Assembly (NCBI GenBank): GCA_024305405.1 | Contig: JAKNDB010000064.1 | Location: forward strand, 682,001-746,000 | Direction: 5' to 3' | Length of the DNA: 64,000 bases | DNA from: Dirofilaria immitis | Lineage: Eukaryota > Nematoda > Chromadorea > Rhabditida > Onchocercidae | Shown here: positions 27,201-42,200 of the stretch, in pieces | Layout of the letters: each line of letters begins with the position of its first letter | Position numbering within the stretch: position 1 is the stretch's first letter | The notes under the pieces: generated by a model | Databases searched by the model: none | The model's input: only the letters and a program-made list of their open reading frames with translations | Told to the model about the DNA's origin: nothing | Position numbers and translations under genes: made by a program

Positions 27201-29663
27201 TTAAAAAGGAGTACTGGAAATATAATCAATTGCTTGAATCCCAAGCAATAATTTCAGGGTGGTTAAATTTCGGTAGAACAAAGATATCGTAAACATTAAG
27301 GATAGCTCAATAATTCAGTGCAATACTTTTTTGGGAACAAACTGAATATCGGATGTGGCGAAGTATCAATTTTTCGAGAAATGCTTGCGATACTGCTAGT
27401 AATACAACTAATCATTCAAGTGAAAATGAAAGTAGGATAGCCAAATCCTTGCTACAATTTATAGAAATAATGATATGAAGACCTAAATATTCAGTTTTTT
27501 CCGAGAATTATCTACTTTCATATGTCATACCAAAATAAGTTAATTAAACTGACAAGAATGAAGGCCATTCTTCGTTCGAAAAATATTTAAGTTTTTATAT
27601 AAGACGGAAAAATCAATACGCTTCATATATCCAAAAAAAAATTAAAGTAATTCACATCATCCTGGCTTTCCTCATCATCGACATCTTCAATGACTTCGAA
27701 CGTACGCTGTCGATTTTCTAGAAACTTCACGGCACTTTCGTAATCACCCTTGCATTTTAATATTATTCCTGCTTCTAGAAAAATGCATATTTAAATGGTA
27801 CCTATAATACTTTTCCAAAGATGGTAGTAATGGTTTGCAATCTATCTACTTATATTTCCTAGAAATTCAAAAGTGCAAATGCATATATAAAATTAATTTT
27901 TATTATAATTCGGAATGATAACTAAAGAACCTTTAACAATATCACAATAGGCCTCAACCTGTATAGCTATTACAGATAGCTCTTGAGGTAGCAGAGATAA
28001 TACACGTTCCTTCTCAACATCGATAGGACTAGATGTCAAACCCATCAACTCTTGCACTGGTCTTGCTGCCTAAATCACGAGAAAATAAAGTATATTTCAG
28101 AATAAAAGAAAAAAAACACCTTTTAATGAAGATTATAGAAAATTGAGAAAGTGGTTTCAGAATAAAAGCTTTCAGGTGAATAAAATATTGCAAGAGAGAG
28201 CAATGATAAAAAAACTATCACGACAAAAGCAATCCGTTAAAATACAAAATGTGGAAAAACCTCAATTACGGCTTCGATACGTGGTTTTAACGATTTTAGT
28301 CGATGTTCTTTCGTTGTAATATCAGTAATAAGTACGTTTTTCCGTCCTTCTCGTTCTTGCAAAGTTCCGACCAAACTACAAAAATGGAAAATGTTGTTAT
28401 TTAAGTCGATGTTCGATTGTGTCTCTAAAAAGATTTTTTCCAATCTTTGCTTTTCCTCACCTACCCCTCATTTCAAAAATCGAAAAAGCAAAATTTCATG
28501 AATAAATTCGCAAGTTAATCAAAAGAACTAGTTTATCCATCCAACTTAAAGGATTATACAAAAATATCATCATAATGAGATATTCGAGTAGTGCCAAGAA
28601 TAAAACAACCCCATATTTTCTCGATCCTCACTTTTCTTTATCTATCTCTCATTTTCTAAAAATAACAGAGAACTTAACAATAGCATTCCAAAATTTTTAT
28701 AGCTGAATATTACTTCTTGCGCTCTTCCATCTCCCAATTTAGCCGAGCTAGATGTTGCCGATGCTGATCCTTACGAGTGATTTCCTCTTGAGAAATACTT
28801 GCCGGTGCATTTGCATAGAATTCTTCTAATGATACCATTTCAATATCTTCATCAGCTGATCTAAAATTTCGAGAGGAAAATTTCTGCTCCTTTCTAGAAT
28901 TCTCATGTATCAAATATTTTTTTAATGACAAAGAGGCACACCTAAAATCATAACATCGATCGATTTCTTTCTGCAAATGCTCAATTTCACTCCTAATATT
29001 TTGCAGTTGCAGAAACCGTTCTTCGACAACAGTACGCTCTCGATTTACTTGGTCTCGAATTTGCCGATTTCGGTATTGGGCCAAACGATTTAATCTTCGC
29101 AAAGATAAGAACAGTGAAAGCAATGATTCTTCAAAATTTGATACTTCTAGTGGCTGAAATATCCATTACATTTTTGTGAAAAAAATCTGGAATTCGAAAG
29201 GATTAATATGGTAAAATAAAAATAAAAATTAGATATGGATTACCTTAACTGCATCACAACATGACTCAAGAAGTTTTTGTTTGAGCATTTGCGAATATTC
29301 GAGAAAAGACTCTTCAATTGATGCCATCGTCATTGATAACGCTTCACGATCCTCCCGTTCATAAAATTCCTTAAAAATTAATGATCTCGTTGAGGTTACT
29401 TGAACTTCAATACTATCATCAACAGCATCAATATTCGGAACTCACTTTCACTCGTTAACTTAATCGCATTCATAAAAGGATGCATCTAAAGAATCTTTCT
29501 TTTCTTAAAATTCACAAATTACATTCTCAAAAACTAAATCATTGAAAAGAATTGAAGTAAATGAAATATATTACTGAAACAGTTTTGCAATGTGCTCTTC
29601 AGCCTGCTTTTTCTTCTCTGGAGACTGTAAACTACCAGTTAGCCGAGCGCGTTTTGCTGACAT
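24227..29663 (-). CDS. thoc-5: THO complex subunit 5 (THOC5), 15 exons
   Basis: THOC5 is a coiled-coil subunit of the nuclear THO/TREX complex that couples transcription to mRNA export. Exons (5' to 3'): 29663-29575, 29440-29244, 29153-28942, 28860-28714, 28375-28261, 28069-27931, 27774-27656, 27135-27000, 26762-26666, 26538-26439, 26235-26048, 25671-25568, 25219-25088, 24824-24729, 24427-24227. The sum is close to 690 codons; human THOC5 has 683. Recognised blocks: RRLNRLAQYRNRQIRDQ, LQLQNIRSEIEHLQKEI and VSLEEFYANAPASISQEEI in exons 3-4 (N-terminal coiled coil), an acidic stretch in exon 7, and a conserved C-terminal half. The start lies one base after TTTTTAG, a likely SL trans-splice site. 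Two problems: exon 10 needs one extra base near 26509-26511 to join FDVSFL to AELFDGDDG, and the exon 1/exon 2 phases do not match, so that junction is unresolved. All other junctions keep phase. It is the last of four same-strand genes. Confidence 0.9.
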
Positions 29664-31418
29664 CCTAAAAATCTAGCATGTTAATCTTCTCATCAATTAT
29701 AAATTTTAGAATTCAACAATCCCGAGAATGCTGCATCATTGCAATGCAATCATCGAACACCTAACATTTATTTCTTTGGTTTTTACGAAAGAATTAATTA
29801 AATATCCAAACAAAATGGTGATAAATAAGATGTTTTAAGAGAATGAATAGCATTTTACTATTACTCGCTTAAAATTAGCTAATTCTCATATCAGCGAATC
29901 ATTTGTAAAAAAAATCGGGTCCCTGTTATTCATGAAGTTTTCAATATAGACCATTTAACTTTTTTTTCTACTCTGAATTCAGTTCTACTGACAATTCGGA
30001 ATGCTTTAATTCCTTGAATTGTGGTTATCACTGAATGCATAACATATAAAATACAAATACTATCACTCAATTCAATATAAATACTGCATATGAAGCAGAA
30101 AGATCTGAGAGAAAACAACATTGAAGAACTACTTTTATTATCAAACATAAAAACATTCTTAAAATATATAAAGAGTGTAAACCGGAGTAAAATGAATAAA
30201 TGCAAAAATAAATCATCACCAGATGCTAACATGCATAATAAGTAAAATAAATAGACCGTAATTGAAAAACAAAAAATGAGCAATTTAAAAATCAATTCAT
30301 TGCTATCTTTTAATAACAATTCTACTCAAACTTTCATTTTCTTATGAGAATGAATATACAGGAATGTATACAGGCAAATAAAACAAACATGTGCATTGGT
30401 TCATTGGCTAAAAACAAAATTGCGCAACCTGAAGATTACACTTCCAATAAATAAATATTTAACCAATAAAAATATTAAGTAGCTCTCTCATCTCAAAATC
30501 TTGTAAAATCCTTTTATACATTTCTACAAACGGAAAAATGATTCCAGTGAGAAAAAAAAACGAAACCAAAACTATGACTTAATCACTATGACACCGATCA
30601 TATATTCCAACTTCCAGTATGTATTGCACAAAAAGAAAGAAATGTATAAGGCATTCATATATGGATTAAAATAAGGCAAACGTATAAGGCATTCATATAT
30701 GGATTAAAACAAGGCAAACGTAAAAAAATTAAAACAAGAAGAAATGAACATTTCAAACATCATGTAACAACAACGATATGTAAGAAAATTCCGAAAGAAA
30801 TATAGAATTTGAGAAAAACAAACGTATAAGGCATTCAGATAATTATGACAAAAATTCATTTTGTTTGCTAACTAAAGAAATAGTAACAGAAACCATTTCT
30901 AAAATGCAAAGCTGTAAACCATATGAGTTACTTTTTATCAGAATCGAAATATGAAATTCATGCAAGATCAGTATACTATAATCTACCACTGCGTCAATTA
31001 GCTCATTCTGTGATCTTTAGAAGCTTAAAATGAAAAAAAATGCCTGAAGCTCAATTAGATCATGAATGGGAATCTTAAAAACTCGAATACGAGTCGAATT
31101 ATATATATAGGATTAATTGAAAGTCTTAAATGGCATCTAGCTATGAAATAATACCCATGCCTTTATGGCTGAAATGAAATCAAATCTAAAACAAATTATC
31201 CGTTAAAAATTACGTTTCCAACTTACATAGATAGACAAAATTAAGCACCTATCAGACAATAACATCTCGTACGGAAGAAATATAGTCAATATACTAAATT
31301 TAAATTCAAGAAAATAAAAACTAGCAATAAGCATAAAAACAATGACACTTTGTGGAGGACAATTTCACGTAATATGTAATGATTGTTATCTACTTACCAC
31401 CAAATTAACAATATGAAA
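29664..31418. other. Intergenic spacer THOC5-merlin
   Basis: About 1.75 kb between the THOC5 start and the merlin stop. It must hold the merlin 3' UTR and the THOC5 promoter. A frame of 129 codons on the minus strand (29930-30319) is Phe/Leu-rich and matches nothing I know. The only structure seen is a 36-bp direct duplication at 30645-30720 (ATAAGGCATTCATATATGGA plus 16 more bases), with a shorter third piece near 30825. Confidence 0.6.
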
Positions 31419-34400
31419 TTATAATCCATCGAATACTTGTACGCGACTCTTCGTTGCTCCAGCGCTGCTCTGAAAAATCCAAGGCTACTAAATTTTATAA
31501 ATACAAAATCCAGCTGACAAAAGCACAATATCTCACAAAAATATAAGATGTGCACAAAACAAAATTCTGGATATAATTATAACATGCATTTATTAAACAA
31601 TCTATTTTGTAATTATCCACTATTTTAAAACTGAATTCGAAGCTACTTAAAATACCGAAATGATTAATGATATTAGACTATACTTTTCACTATTTTGCTG
31701 CAATATGGTTCACTTTCATCCTATAGTAGTAATGAGATAGGACATTCACAGAGGTGCTATCTTCAACACAATGAAGTTAACATTTAGAAATACAAACATC
31801 TTAACTAAGTTATGGAGTGAACACTCATTTTAGTAATTTTTTATTTTAAGCACAGCAAAAACACACTTGGATTTGCTTGAAATCACCTTATTAACATGAT
31901 ATATATGTGGTTCAGCGACTGACTGCAACATTAAGGATGTAATTTTATTAAATACTGCGATATCAATAAACTAATAGCTTAAAGCGGAAAGATATGACAG
32001 TGAATTTCGGACACATTGAATGATCGTTTTCCATAATGATCGGATATTTAATACAATAGCTGTTTTCACTGTATTCAAACAATCCAGAATTTTTCATCTG
32101 ATAAAGCTTTCTAAGAATGAATGCTATGTTTTATTTTTTGATGCAAAAAAATACCTTTCTAAGTGTGGAATATTTATCAATACCCATTTGTAGGTTGGTT
32201 GCATGGATTCGATCGTGTTCTGACTGGCGATCCACAACTTTCAAGCTTTCGATTTCATTTCGAAATTCGGTCATTTTTCTTGAAGGCTTTTTTTTCTCAT
32301 TATAATCAGCTCTGAAAATAATTGAGAACCTTAAAACAATAAATTAATAAAAATACGCAAATATTCACTTATTTTCTTCGAATTTTGCATCAGAAAATAA
32401 TTTTTAGAATTTCCATTTGAAAGAACCTTGATTTTTCAATTTCTGTCCGTAAAGACAACAGATCGTTTGGCATCATCTGATTACTGGATGGATCGGGTGG
32501 TGGACAATTCAGTAATGCTTGTTTTTATAAACAATGGTGGCTGTGCTTTAATTATCGGTGCTACAGTAGCTGTAAAGTTCGGATCATCATCCAAATATTG
32601 CACATAACCGCAATCACCACTACTTGATGATGAGACCAAACGATGATGACTAATATATCGCTGGGGAACAGGCAAAGCATATGTTGACAACCAATCCTGA
32701 AAATTGTTGTGTAAATGCTCATAATAATTTAAAAATTTTTTTGCTTGAACAGTGAACTTATGTTACAGCAAAACATATAAATTTAATATAAAACATCGTT
32801 GATCAATATGAAAACATTCAGCGATAAATACGATCTAACACTTCCATATATCCAAGAACGCTACTTTATAAGAATAACGAAATGAGAGATAACCTAGTTG
32901 ATAAAAGATCGATTACAAACTCGACAATAAGTTCATGAACCGCCCTTGAAAAACCTCCAAAACCATGTAAAAATTTGTGACAAATTTTTAAAATCATCTT
33001 TAATATTCAAACCTGCGGCCAACTCGGTTCCGAGTCATATAAATGTGCACGACATAAGTATGGGTCATAACCATGACGCTCTGATTCATGCATCAAACGG
33101 TGAGCCCAAAGTTCAGCATCACGTGCTTTCCGCTCCAAAGACATTTTTGTCTCTTCCGCCTAAAAAAAATCTTTTAGTTTCAGTAGAACGTACTTTTTAT
33201 ACAGGAAGTGACCGTGAATTTATAATAAAAATTAGCTTTTGTAGTTCTACCGACAATGTTCTTGAATCATTCGATGAAATGAAACGCAACTGTAACTGTA
33301 GAGCAAGATTATATGGAATGTGCAGAGAATCAAGTTAACCATAAGTGACAATTTTTAATTTCTCATTCATATGATTTTTGACCTTATTAAACTAGATTTG
33401 TGCTCAGTGATAAAAATTTTATTTATTTAACATATCTGTCAAAAATTGATAAAATTGTGACTTAAATCAATAAACATTTCCGCAAACTATCATGATTATC
33501 TTTCTTTCTCCGCAACAAAAGCATAAATTAATTCAAAAAATAATTTAATTGATCCGATTAAATTAATTTTACCACTTCTAGTTCATACTCATCTTATTCC
33601 TCCTAATTAACATTTGCCAGACTCGGGATTTTGAAAAAACATGAATTTGAAGGTTTCACCTTGATCTGCGAAAGTTTCATGCGCTGACATTCTGCTTCAG
33701 CTTCGCTGGCTCTCTTTGACAGCACGAGAGCTTCCTCTTCTGATACTCTCGCTTTTTCTGCCATCAAATGCGCATTTTCTTCTGTTTTTTCATAGCTTCC
33801 TAAACAATAAGCCCTTTTTTAGTGTATTACATCGTGTCCACTTGGTGACAATGATAAATGAACAATAAACAAATCTCAACATTATTATTCAATTATAATA
33901 TTGTCCAAGAAATCATAGATATGGAATAAGCTAATATTTCAATCTAGACATTGCCTAATAACTATGCAAAAAATATAAAAGTAAGAACTTCTTTAAAGCG
34001 CAGGAAAAAAATACGAAAAAAATGCGCATAAAAAGTAGGAGTAATTTAACATCAAACAAAAATTTGTGTACAAAATATATATATATATATTTTTGGTACC
34101 TTCATATTACGTAGTTGCTCATTAATCGCAGCTATTTCATTTTTATATCGATCTCGTTCTGTTTCGGCCTGTATACGTTGCTCTCGCTCACGAGATAAAC
34201 GATTTTGTTCTTGCTAGAAAAGCAAATTCATATAAAAATGAATATAAAAACAGAAATGGAGAACAAAATTACTCAAGTACTGAAAAAAATGGCATACTAT
34301 AAGTAAAAAAATAATCATACTCTCAAAATCATAAAAATTAGAAGAACAGTGATAGTTGAAATTTTTCTTCGATAACACTTCGAATTTTCTATTAGAAAAA

Positions 34401-37400
34401 ACAAACAATTCGTCTAATTCTCTGCTCTTTCGCTTGAGCTTTCATTTGCTGCACTTCAAGCAAATCTGGCTGACGTCTTCTTAGGTATAAATTGTGGGTA
34501 CCAACGCACAAATCCAATATGCTCATATTGATGGAGATATCTTTTGCGCGAAATGTTATGGTACTCTTGTCCATTGTTCTCATATTAAACTGAAATAACG
34601 AAATACTTCTTACTGCAAAAATTCTAGCCAAAATTTGTAGAAAATCAATAGAAAATAATTCTTTACAAATCTCATGTTTTAATTTGGCTATTTCCACCCA
34701 AATCTTTCTAATCATATTCATTTTAGGAATACCAACATTATCTATATATCCTGCGCACTATATGCTTAATGATATAACTGAAAATCGACACTGTAAAACA
34801 TTACATTCTCAAATAAAAATGAACAAATTAATATAAAAATTTTGCAAAACTGTGAGTTTTTGAGGAATCGTAAATCAGACTTACAACTTTGTTCTTGAAT
34901 GAAATGTTTTTAATTTCGCTCCACGAAAAAAATGGCCGCGGTGTAATTCGATTAGTCTCTTTGTAAATTCCAATTCCTTGTGCTGATACACCAAGCGTTA
35001 GATCTGTTTCTTTATTATTCTATAATATCGTTGATTATTGCAAAATCAATTATGAAAATCATACAGGTGACTAATTTGAATATCCCTTTAAAAATAAAAA
35101 GCAATTATTCAGTTGAAATCGCCATTATAAAAAATTTGTTACAGAAAATCATCAATAAGTAAGAAAAAATGATAACGGTAATAACAGACAATAATATGTT
35201 TTCTCAGTCAAATCGAATTCAGGGAAACCATGTAAAAGATGAAATATTGGATGCCTTAAAAACTAACACATATAGGGTAGTACTGAATTCCATACATTTC
35301 CAAATCCTGTGCAACCCGTAGGTATTCCATTTCTGCATCTTCTCTATAATGCTACTTTTAATTAGTTTTTTAAAATCATATCAAAAGAACTGTCCATGAG
35401 CTATATCATTCTGAAAATAAAAATACATTCCAAACCAATGAATCTTTCTCACCGAATTTCTGGCAATTAAAAAATTATAACTGTCAAATTACCTGCTTTG
35501 TCCACTATTGTTTATCCACCACCGTTTGATGCGTTCTTCCCACATCTGCGGAGTCATATCGTACTGTTTGATTACACATTCCGGCAATAATTCACTTAAT
35601 TGTAACTTCGAACTTTCCACGCAGTCACCTTGCTAAATAATTATGCTTCTTCAATTTGCAGCTTTGTAAACTTATTAAAAACGAAGAGCAGCAATTCTGC
35701 TAATGAGTTACCTAGTAAGTGCAAAGCATATATACAAAAAAATCTCTAAACTGGCAGTTTCTGCCGAGTGTAATATAAACTCACAATTGCCTGTACAGCA
35801 TAAGATGCAAGAAGAACAGATGCTTCAGCGGAGCAGTACAGCTGCATACTTAAAATACTTTGCTTAATCTGAAGGAAGAAAAGATGACGAGTTATATCTT
35901 GTATCAATTCCTCTTCAACATCCTCTGGATAAAATTTCACAAGAAATATGAGATGTATTGAATTATCGTCCTGCTTCGGCACTTCCTGCTTACTTATCTA
36001 AAATTTAAGTAAACAGTTACTAAAGCTAATAGGCATTGAAGAAATTAGATAGTTCACAGTATGAGAAAACATAGCCATATCTGCAATAAAAAAATTAAGA
36101 GTCAATATATTACCTAATTTAATAACTAATTAAAGAATATACTAAAGATCAAAGTACGGAAGCATCCTCGAATTTGTTCGAAATGAATTACTTATTATAT
36201 CATGTGATATATTGCACATCCACTTAATTCATTAAAGATATCACAACTAATTTAAAAGACACAAAATTTTTGATCATATTTAGTTGTAAAAATATACGTA
36301 TATAGCAAGAATAAATAAAATATTAGTAATTTTATCACCTTATTGCACCTAACAAACCTTTTTATCCATTTGTAACCAGCACGGAATTCCTTTTTATTCA
36401 CAAATTGTAAACCAAAAACCAAATCTCTCTTAGACCGATTATCCTGCAAACTGTATCAAACAGCTGTCGTCCTGTACAATCCGGCTGCAATATTTTACAG
36501 GAAAATTAAAAGTGACATAAAATTTAGAAATGAAATGATTTATAATTTACAAATAGAAATCGAAATTAAAAAACCATAATAATAATAGCACATGAATAGA
36601 TATGTTACATGACTTAAATCCTAGCTTTTTCGTTTAATACGCTTATCTTAGTAAAATTTATTCCTCACAAGATTTTAATATTTACTATAACAAACAAATT
36701 CAAGAATCAAAAGAAAATTGAATAGAAAACAAACTCTTCTGAATCGAACCTATTTCGGCAAAAAACTACATGCACTCACTTATGTACATATAGCATACAT
36801 TACCCATGCGACTTATTCTAACATATTTTTGCTACTCTCATATACAACAAAATTTTTTTATTATGAGGAATTAGGCAAGAAACCAAAAGATTCACTATTT
36901 GTATTTTTAAAATGCAAAAAAAATGTGATTTAAGATGCTCATGTAAAAGGCAATGCTTGTAATTACACAAAATCTATTTATTTCATAATTTTTAAGTAGA
37001 AAAAATATGTATTTTTATTGTTTAGATATAAAATAATAATTTGATTTTGATACTTTAGATATACAGCCATCAAACTAATTTGAATATGACTGAAAATTAT
37101 GAACAGAAAAACAATTAAAATAAGAATTTTGAAAAGACAAACACTTAATAATTCAATTAGTTATGACCTCGGAAGTGATTAAACTATTTTATTCATGAAA
37201 GACCAGGTCGATAATCTGGTGAATTAATAAATTGGTATTCACTAATAAAACGTATCAGCATTATGCTCTCTTTAATAATAATCTAGGAATAGCGTAATTC
37301 TGTAGCTTAATTTACAATTCAGCATATTTGGCCAAAAACTTAATAATTTAATAATCTAGCAAAATTTATCAATTCAATGGTGCCATAATCTGATAATATA

Positions 37401-37676
37401 TTAATCCCACAATAGTAATCTCTGATATAAGAATTTAATATTTATTTGGTTCAGTAACATACTTATTCAATAACAAATTATTCGGTTATTCAATAGCAAA
37501 TTATTCAGTAAAATTATTCAAGCAATCAAATATATCAGCAACGTAATTATATGTGTAAGATTATGGTAATTAAATAAAAAAACAAACCTCCACAGTAATT
37601 TTTCTAGATCGGCATCCATAGTGCTTACTTTGACATACAAATATTTGCCACTACCTCCAGATGAAAAGAATCCCAT
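31419..37676 (-). CDS. nfm-1: Merlin / NF2 homologue (FERM protein), 13 exons
   Basis: Merlin links membrane receptors and cortical actin to Hippo signalling. Exons: 37676-37588, 36484-36358, 35997-35785, 35632-35493, 35343-35268, 35019-34885, 34589-34407, 34213-34100, 33799-33660, 33159-33013, 32696-32427, 32311-32155, 31469-31419; about 614 codons against 595 in human. FERM lobes are clear: [10 protein letters not shown] (F1), [19 protein letters not shown] and [13 protein letters not shown] (F2), [18 protein letters not shown], then [16 protein letters not shown] and [16 protein letters not shown] (F3 end). A helical rod follows (exons 8-9). The end, [10 protein letters not shown], matches merlin KSRVxxFxxL, not the ERM actin-binding tail, so this is merlin and not ERM-1. 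Start: ATGGGATTC at 37676; an in-frame ATG at 37721 is possible. The frame needs one more base in A/T runs at 37599-37603, 36414-36418, 36359-36363 and 33785-33790, and is off by one (opposite sign, or two bases) at 32522-32526. Confidence 0.92.
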
Positions 37677-39299
37677 TTTTGTATTGCCAGTGATAAAGTG
37701 CAACTTTTGTTCGTCAATCAATCGATTTTGATTCCTTCTAATGCAAATTTCATCGATCTTACTACCATGCGACCACTATTTCCTACATTCCACAATAAAT
37801 GATTCTAACTGAAAAAGAAAGAGAATAAATCTTTGCTATAATAATTCTGCACAATAATTGCTATTCTTATCAGTACAATCAATTATTATATTTTCCTTAA
37901 TCCGTAATAACAACAATTTACTAAAGTTAATATAATTTTTAAAATTAGAGATCTAAAAAAAGAAAAGAAGAAAGCGACAATATTTATTATGACTATTTCA
38001 ACATTAAATGGCTAAGTGATAAAATCAAAGCAAAATATGTCGGATACGACACGAAGATTAATTAACGGATTAATTAATGCCCATGCTAAAATTCAAAGAA
38101 CCAAACTATAGGTTTCAGATACTGACCGGAATCAGAGCTTCAGATGCCACCGGAATTTAAAATATTAAGCAAAGTAAACGTAATGAAGATGTGCAGCTCA
38201 CAGCATTGCGGCAGGGTGCAATACTTTCATCCCAGAAGTCAAAATCAATCTTACGAGACTCCCTCTCTCGTTATTTCAGAAGTTTACTATTGAAGTTTCG
38301 TTTTACTTCTCTTGATTTCTTGGTTATACACCTACTCTCATCACACGTCTTATCATATCACTCTTAATGATTAGTAATGATAATCTAATGATTTCGCGTA
38401 ATTATATATCGACTGATGAATTACGAAAATTACATAGACCAGGTGTATCAAGCCATTTAATTCAGTGCCGATTCTCATAGATAATTGACCGTATTTTGAC
38501 ACATCAATCATTGTATATCGAATTTCATATACGCATAAACTGGAGATTCAATCTTTACATTTCCTGCTCTCTTAATCTTTATTTCTTATGTGAATGTGTA
38601 CTTTGACCTTTTATTCATTCTAAAAATAAAAATCCAAAATATAAACATAAGAAACAGTAATAACGTATCGAACATAAGCTGCATAAGACTTATGCTAAAA
38701 CGAATCAAATCAACAAAAATAAAGTGGTGAATTTCCATGCAACATTTCGAAAGATTTCGAGAAAATGAATTTCGAACTCATTTGTGGCAGAAGGTAAATA
38801 TATTCGAATAAAAATTTGTTGTATTTTTGTCGTTCATCTAATTAGATAGAATGGGCTTTTCCAAACATTAAAACTTGTTTTCTTGAATTATTTCTTCATT
38901 TATTTCTTATTAAAATTGAACCAAACTGAAATTTTAAATTTTTTTAAACCCTCTATTTCAATCCATTCAACATTATTCAAATAAAAATTCTTTCATTTCT
39001 AAAATTAATAGACGCAAGCTCAGTAGATATCTTCTTCTCTCCAGCCTAATTTAGAAACGAACTTTTCTTTCTATTACTTTTTTATATATGCTATCAATAA
39101 TAACTGTAATGAGATAAAATTCTTATCATTTGATCAGAAGAAAGGTATCCTGAAAAATATGATGGCAAATAAGATTTGATGAGATTTTTTCTTAATTCTT
39201 AAAATTCTAAATATTATAAAATTTGAAATTTCTATTACTTAATAAAAGAGAAGAAGAAGGACAATGTATTGGAAATTATTAATGAGAAATTGCAATTAG
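37677..39299. other. Intergenic spacer merlin-PGM2
   Basis: About 1.6 kb with no recognisable exon. It should contain the merlin promoter and 5' UTR and the PGM2 3' UTR. The part near 38100-38300 is less AT-rich than its surroundings and includes CT-rich runs. I cannot place a promoter element. Confidence 0.6.
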
Positions 39300-42200
39300 T
39301 CATATGATTTCAGCATCTTTCAATAAGGCCATTAATTTTGGCTCCAATAAATTGTCGACTACTGTCTGCTCTAGTTCAGCAAGTTGTCTTTCTATATCAA
39401 TTAAGTCTCTGAAATTATCTTTCAGAATAAAAGAAATATTTCTTTCAGTAAAATTTTTGAAAGGACTACTTAACAATTAATTTTATCAGTAAGATGAAAA
39501 AAAAATGGCTTTTCAATAAAGAAGTCATTAGTAGTATGTCGAATGAATACGCCATAATACCTTCTATATTTATAATTTTAGATTTAAATATTTGTTCTTC
39601 TTATTGCATTTTTAACTTTATTATCTTATAACTCGAAGAAAAAATAAAAATACTTTTTCGTTTTGCCTGGTAGTGATTTCAATTCGATATAGTATTTGAT
39701 TTTTGGTTCAGTTCCACTTGCTCGTATCGTTGCCCAACTACCGTCTGATAATGTGAATGTAATCATTTCGGATGAAGTACTCAATGGTAAAATCTGTAAT
39801 TAGAAAAAGTTTCAAATCAGATTTTTCTTTTCCTATCATAACAAATTATCTTGGCACTTAAGAATTTAAACTCAACTTATTCCAAAAAAAAATATGCTTA
39901 TATGGAAAGTCCGGATCCAATCATTATATATTCCAAATCAGTTAGCCAGAAACAACGATATGTTATCTCTGTTTCTAACGAACTGCTAAATAAAATTATT
40001 TTTCGTGAGAATCTCAACTGCAAATATGCAACATCAATTAAACTTGATGATAGCTGTTCATTTCAATAAAGCTGAAGCTTCAATCTTCAGTAGGCTATAG
40101 TAATGAAATGAAAAATTTGAAAATTAAGAATAGTTTTGAATAGGACTATCGTAATTCCTCAGTTTGTTCAGACTATTCCTTTCTCTCTACTTGTATATTT
40201 TATTAAATATAAAAATCGTTTTTCTTTCGTCTGAAATTTATTATTTAGCGTTTTCTTTGATTTATCTTCATAAGTTTTGCTCTTCAACTCTAGTCAAAAG
40301 ACTCGTCCAATATACGTTCTCATATGGTCATATAATTATTCTGTTCTATTTCTCATTTTTTCAAATAATAAATCTTTACTTCTTATAACGGATAATATTA
40401 ATATAACAATGGTGAAAAACTATAAGTTATTCGATAAAAAAAAAGGAATGAAATAATACGTTTAAATGTAGTCTGATAATATGAATATCAGAAATATATA
40501 GATGATGTTAAATGAGAAATAACAAATGAAACTAACTGGTTTATTTCCAGGTTGCTCATTATCATATCCAATTGTCAGGTCGCGTACATATTTAATATCA
40601 AATTTTCCGATTTTTGCGGGTACTGAAATTTCAAATCATGCATTTAGTTCTATCCTTTTCATGAGGTAAAATATCGTTCAATGTAAGGCAGTTGCTGATA
40701 ATAAACAAGTCCCAAACAATTCTGATAACAGGTTTCTTAAAAGAAACTTTGTCATATTGTTTCATCTCATTCATCTGTTGGCTTAGTTGATAAAAAATAT
40801 ATAATCCAGATTGCAATCCATCTCGTAGTCTGTTCAAAATTATTTCTTTTCCAGTTACAAGTATAAACTGTATTTTTATAAAATAATGTTTTAAAAATAA
40901 ACAGTACTTTCTTATCTTTACGAAGTTTTCCAAAAATATTTCTCATTACTGTTTGATTGGGTACAAACCAATACGAACTTCTAATTAGATGGAAACCATA
41001 TCTATAATAAAATTACGACATAAGCAAGAAAATAAACAGAAAAAAAGTTCACACGTTAATTGAAATGCTTTATTTCAGAAAAAATTATTGAATTTTATGA
41101 CAGGCAATCTAGGACCTTTGCTGATATTTACAATAGTCTAACTCTTTCTCTCAAAAGATATCAATTTTTACTTTAATTGGATTCTTAAAAGAGATTCAAA
41201 ATTATTCCAAATCTACTTGTTATAAATGTTGAGAAGCTGTTGAGCAAGAGTTAATTCCTTGGAATATAGGTAAGATGTTAATTCGGCGAATGTTGCCGCC
41301 GCAGTAATACCATCTTTGTCAAGAGCACTCCCAGCATAAAACCAATCGACTCTTCCCATGCGAATAATACAGTTTTTCCCATACGGCGAAGTTCATCAAC
41401 TTTATTTGCTAGCCATTTGAATCCGGTTAAACCTAACTCATTTTGAAACCTGAAATTAATTGAGACTTCGTTTTCTACTTTTTATCAAGCTATCGATTAT
41501 CGTATTGCATACATTATTTGAAATTGCTTGATCACATTTCATATTTGATTATTGTATGGCTGTGCATTTCAAATACGTAAGATATTTTCTTCTTTCATCA
41601 ACTGCGATAAATAAGATACATTATGAAAAAAGAACAGTCAGTTGTCTATATTTTCTAGGATATGCATAGTAACTCTGAAAGAAATTCGAATCGGAACTTG
41701 TTTTAATTTGAATCTAGAACTTAGTTTGTTAAATAGGTGAAATTCTCAATAATAGCTTTTCTCGAATAGATATTGCCTCTCAGCGAAAAGAATTGATTTC
41801 TACAGTATATCTATAATTACCTTCCATGGTAGCAATAGTACGACTTATTGATGATGAAACAGCACTATTAATAATATATAAATTTGAAGGATCCTTTTGC
41901 GGATTTTGCTCTCGCCAGCAATGCCAAATCCACCATGATATTAGGGCGCCCATTTCATTTCCCGTGAAAATTTTCCAATCACCTCTGAAATTTAACAATA
42001 ACAAAATAAGGAAATGAAATTGATCTATATGTTCCATTGATAATTATAGTACTACCAATGTAAAGATGTCCAGTCAATTGTAATACTTGTCAAAATCTTG
42101 TTAGAATTCAGTTATCTGTTATGACAAATATGTCTTAATAAGATCTATGATTTAAGCCATTAAATAATCCCTGCCTGATTTATCAAAAATCGAACTATTT

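Noticed and set aside
29930..30319. 129-codon minus-strand frame in the THOC5-merlin spacer
   Set aside because: Phe/Leu/Ile-rich composition expected of AT-rich non-coding DNA; no motif and no matched splice sites.
32946..33338. 130-codon plus-strand frame
   Set aside because: It lies antisense over merlin exon 10, whose frame, phases and position in the gene are well supported.
41826..42017. Plus-strand frame of 63 codons
   Set aside because: Antisense shadow of PGM2 exon 9.
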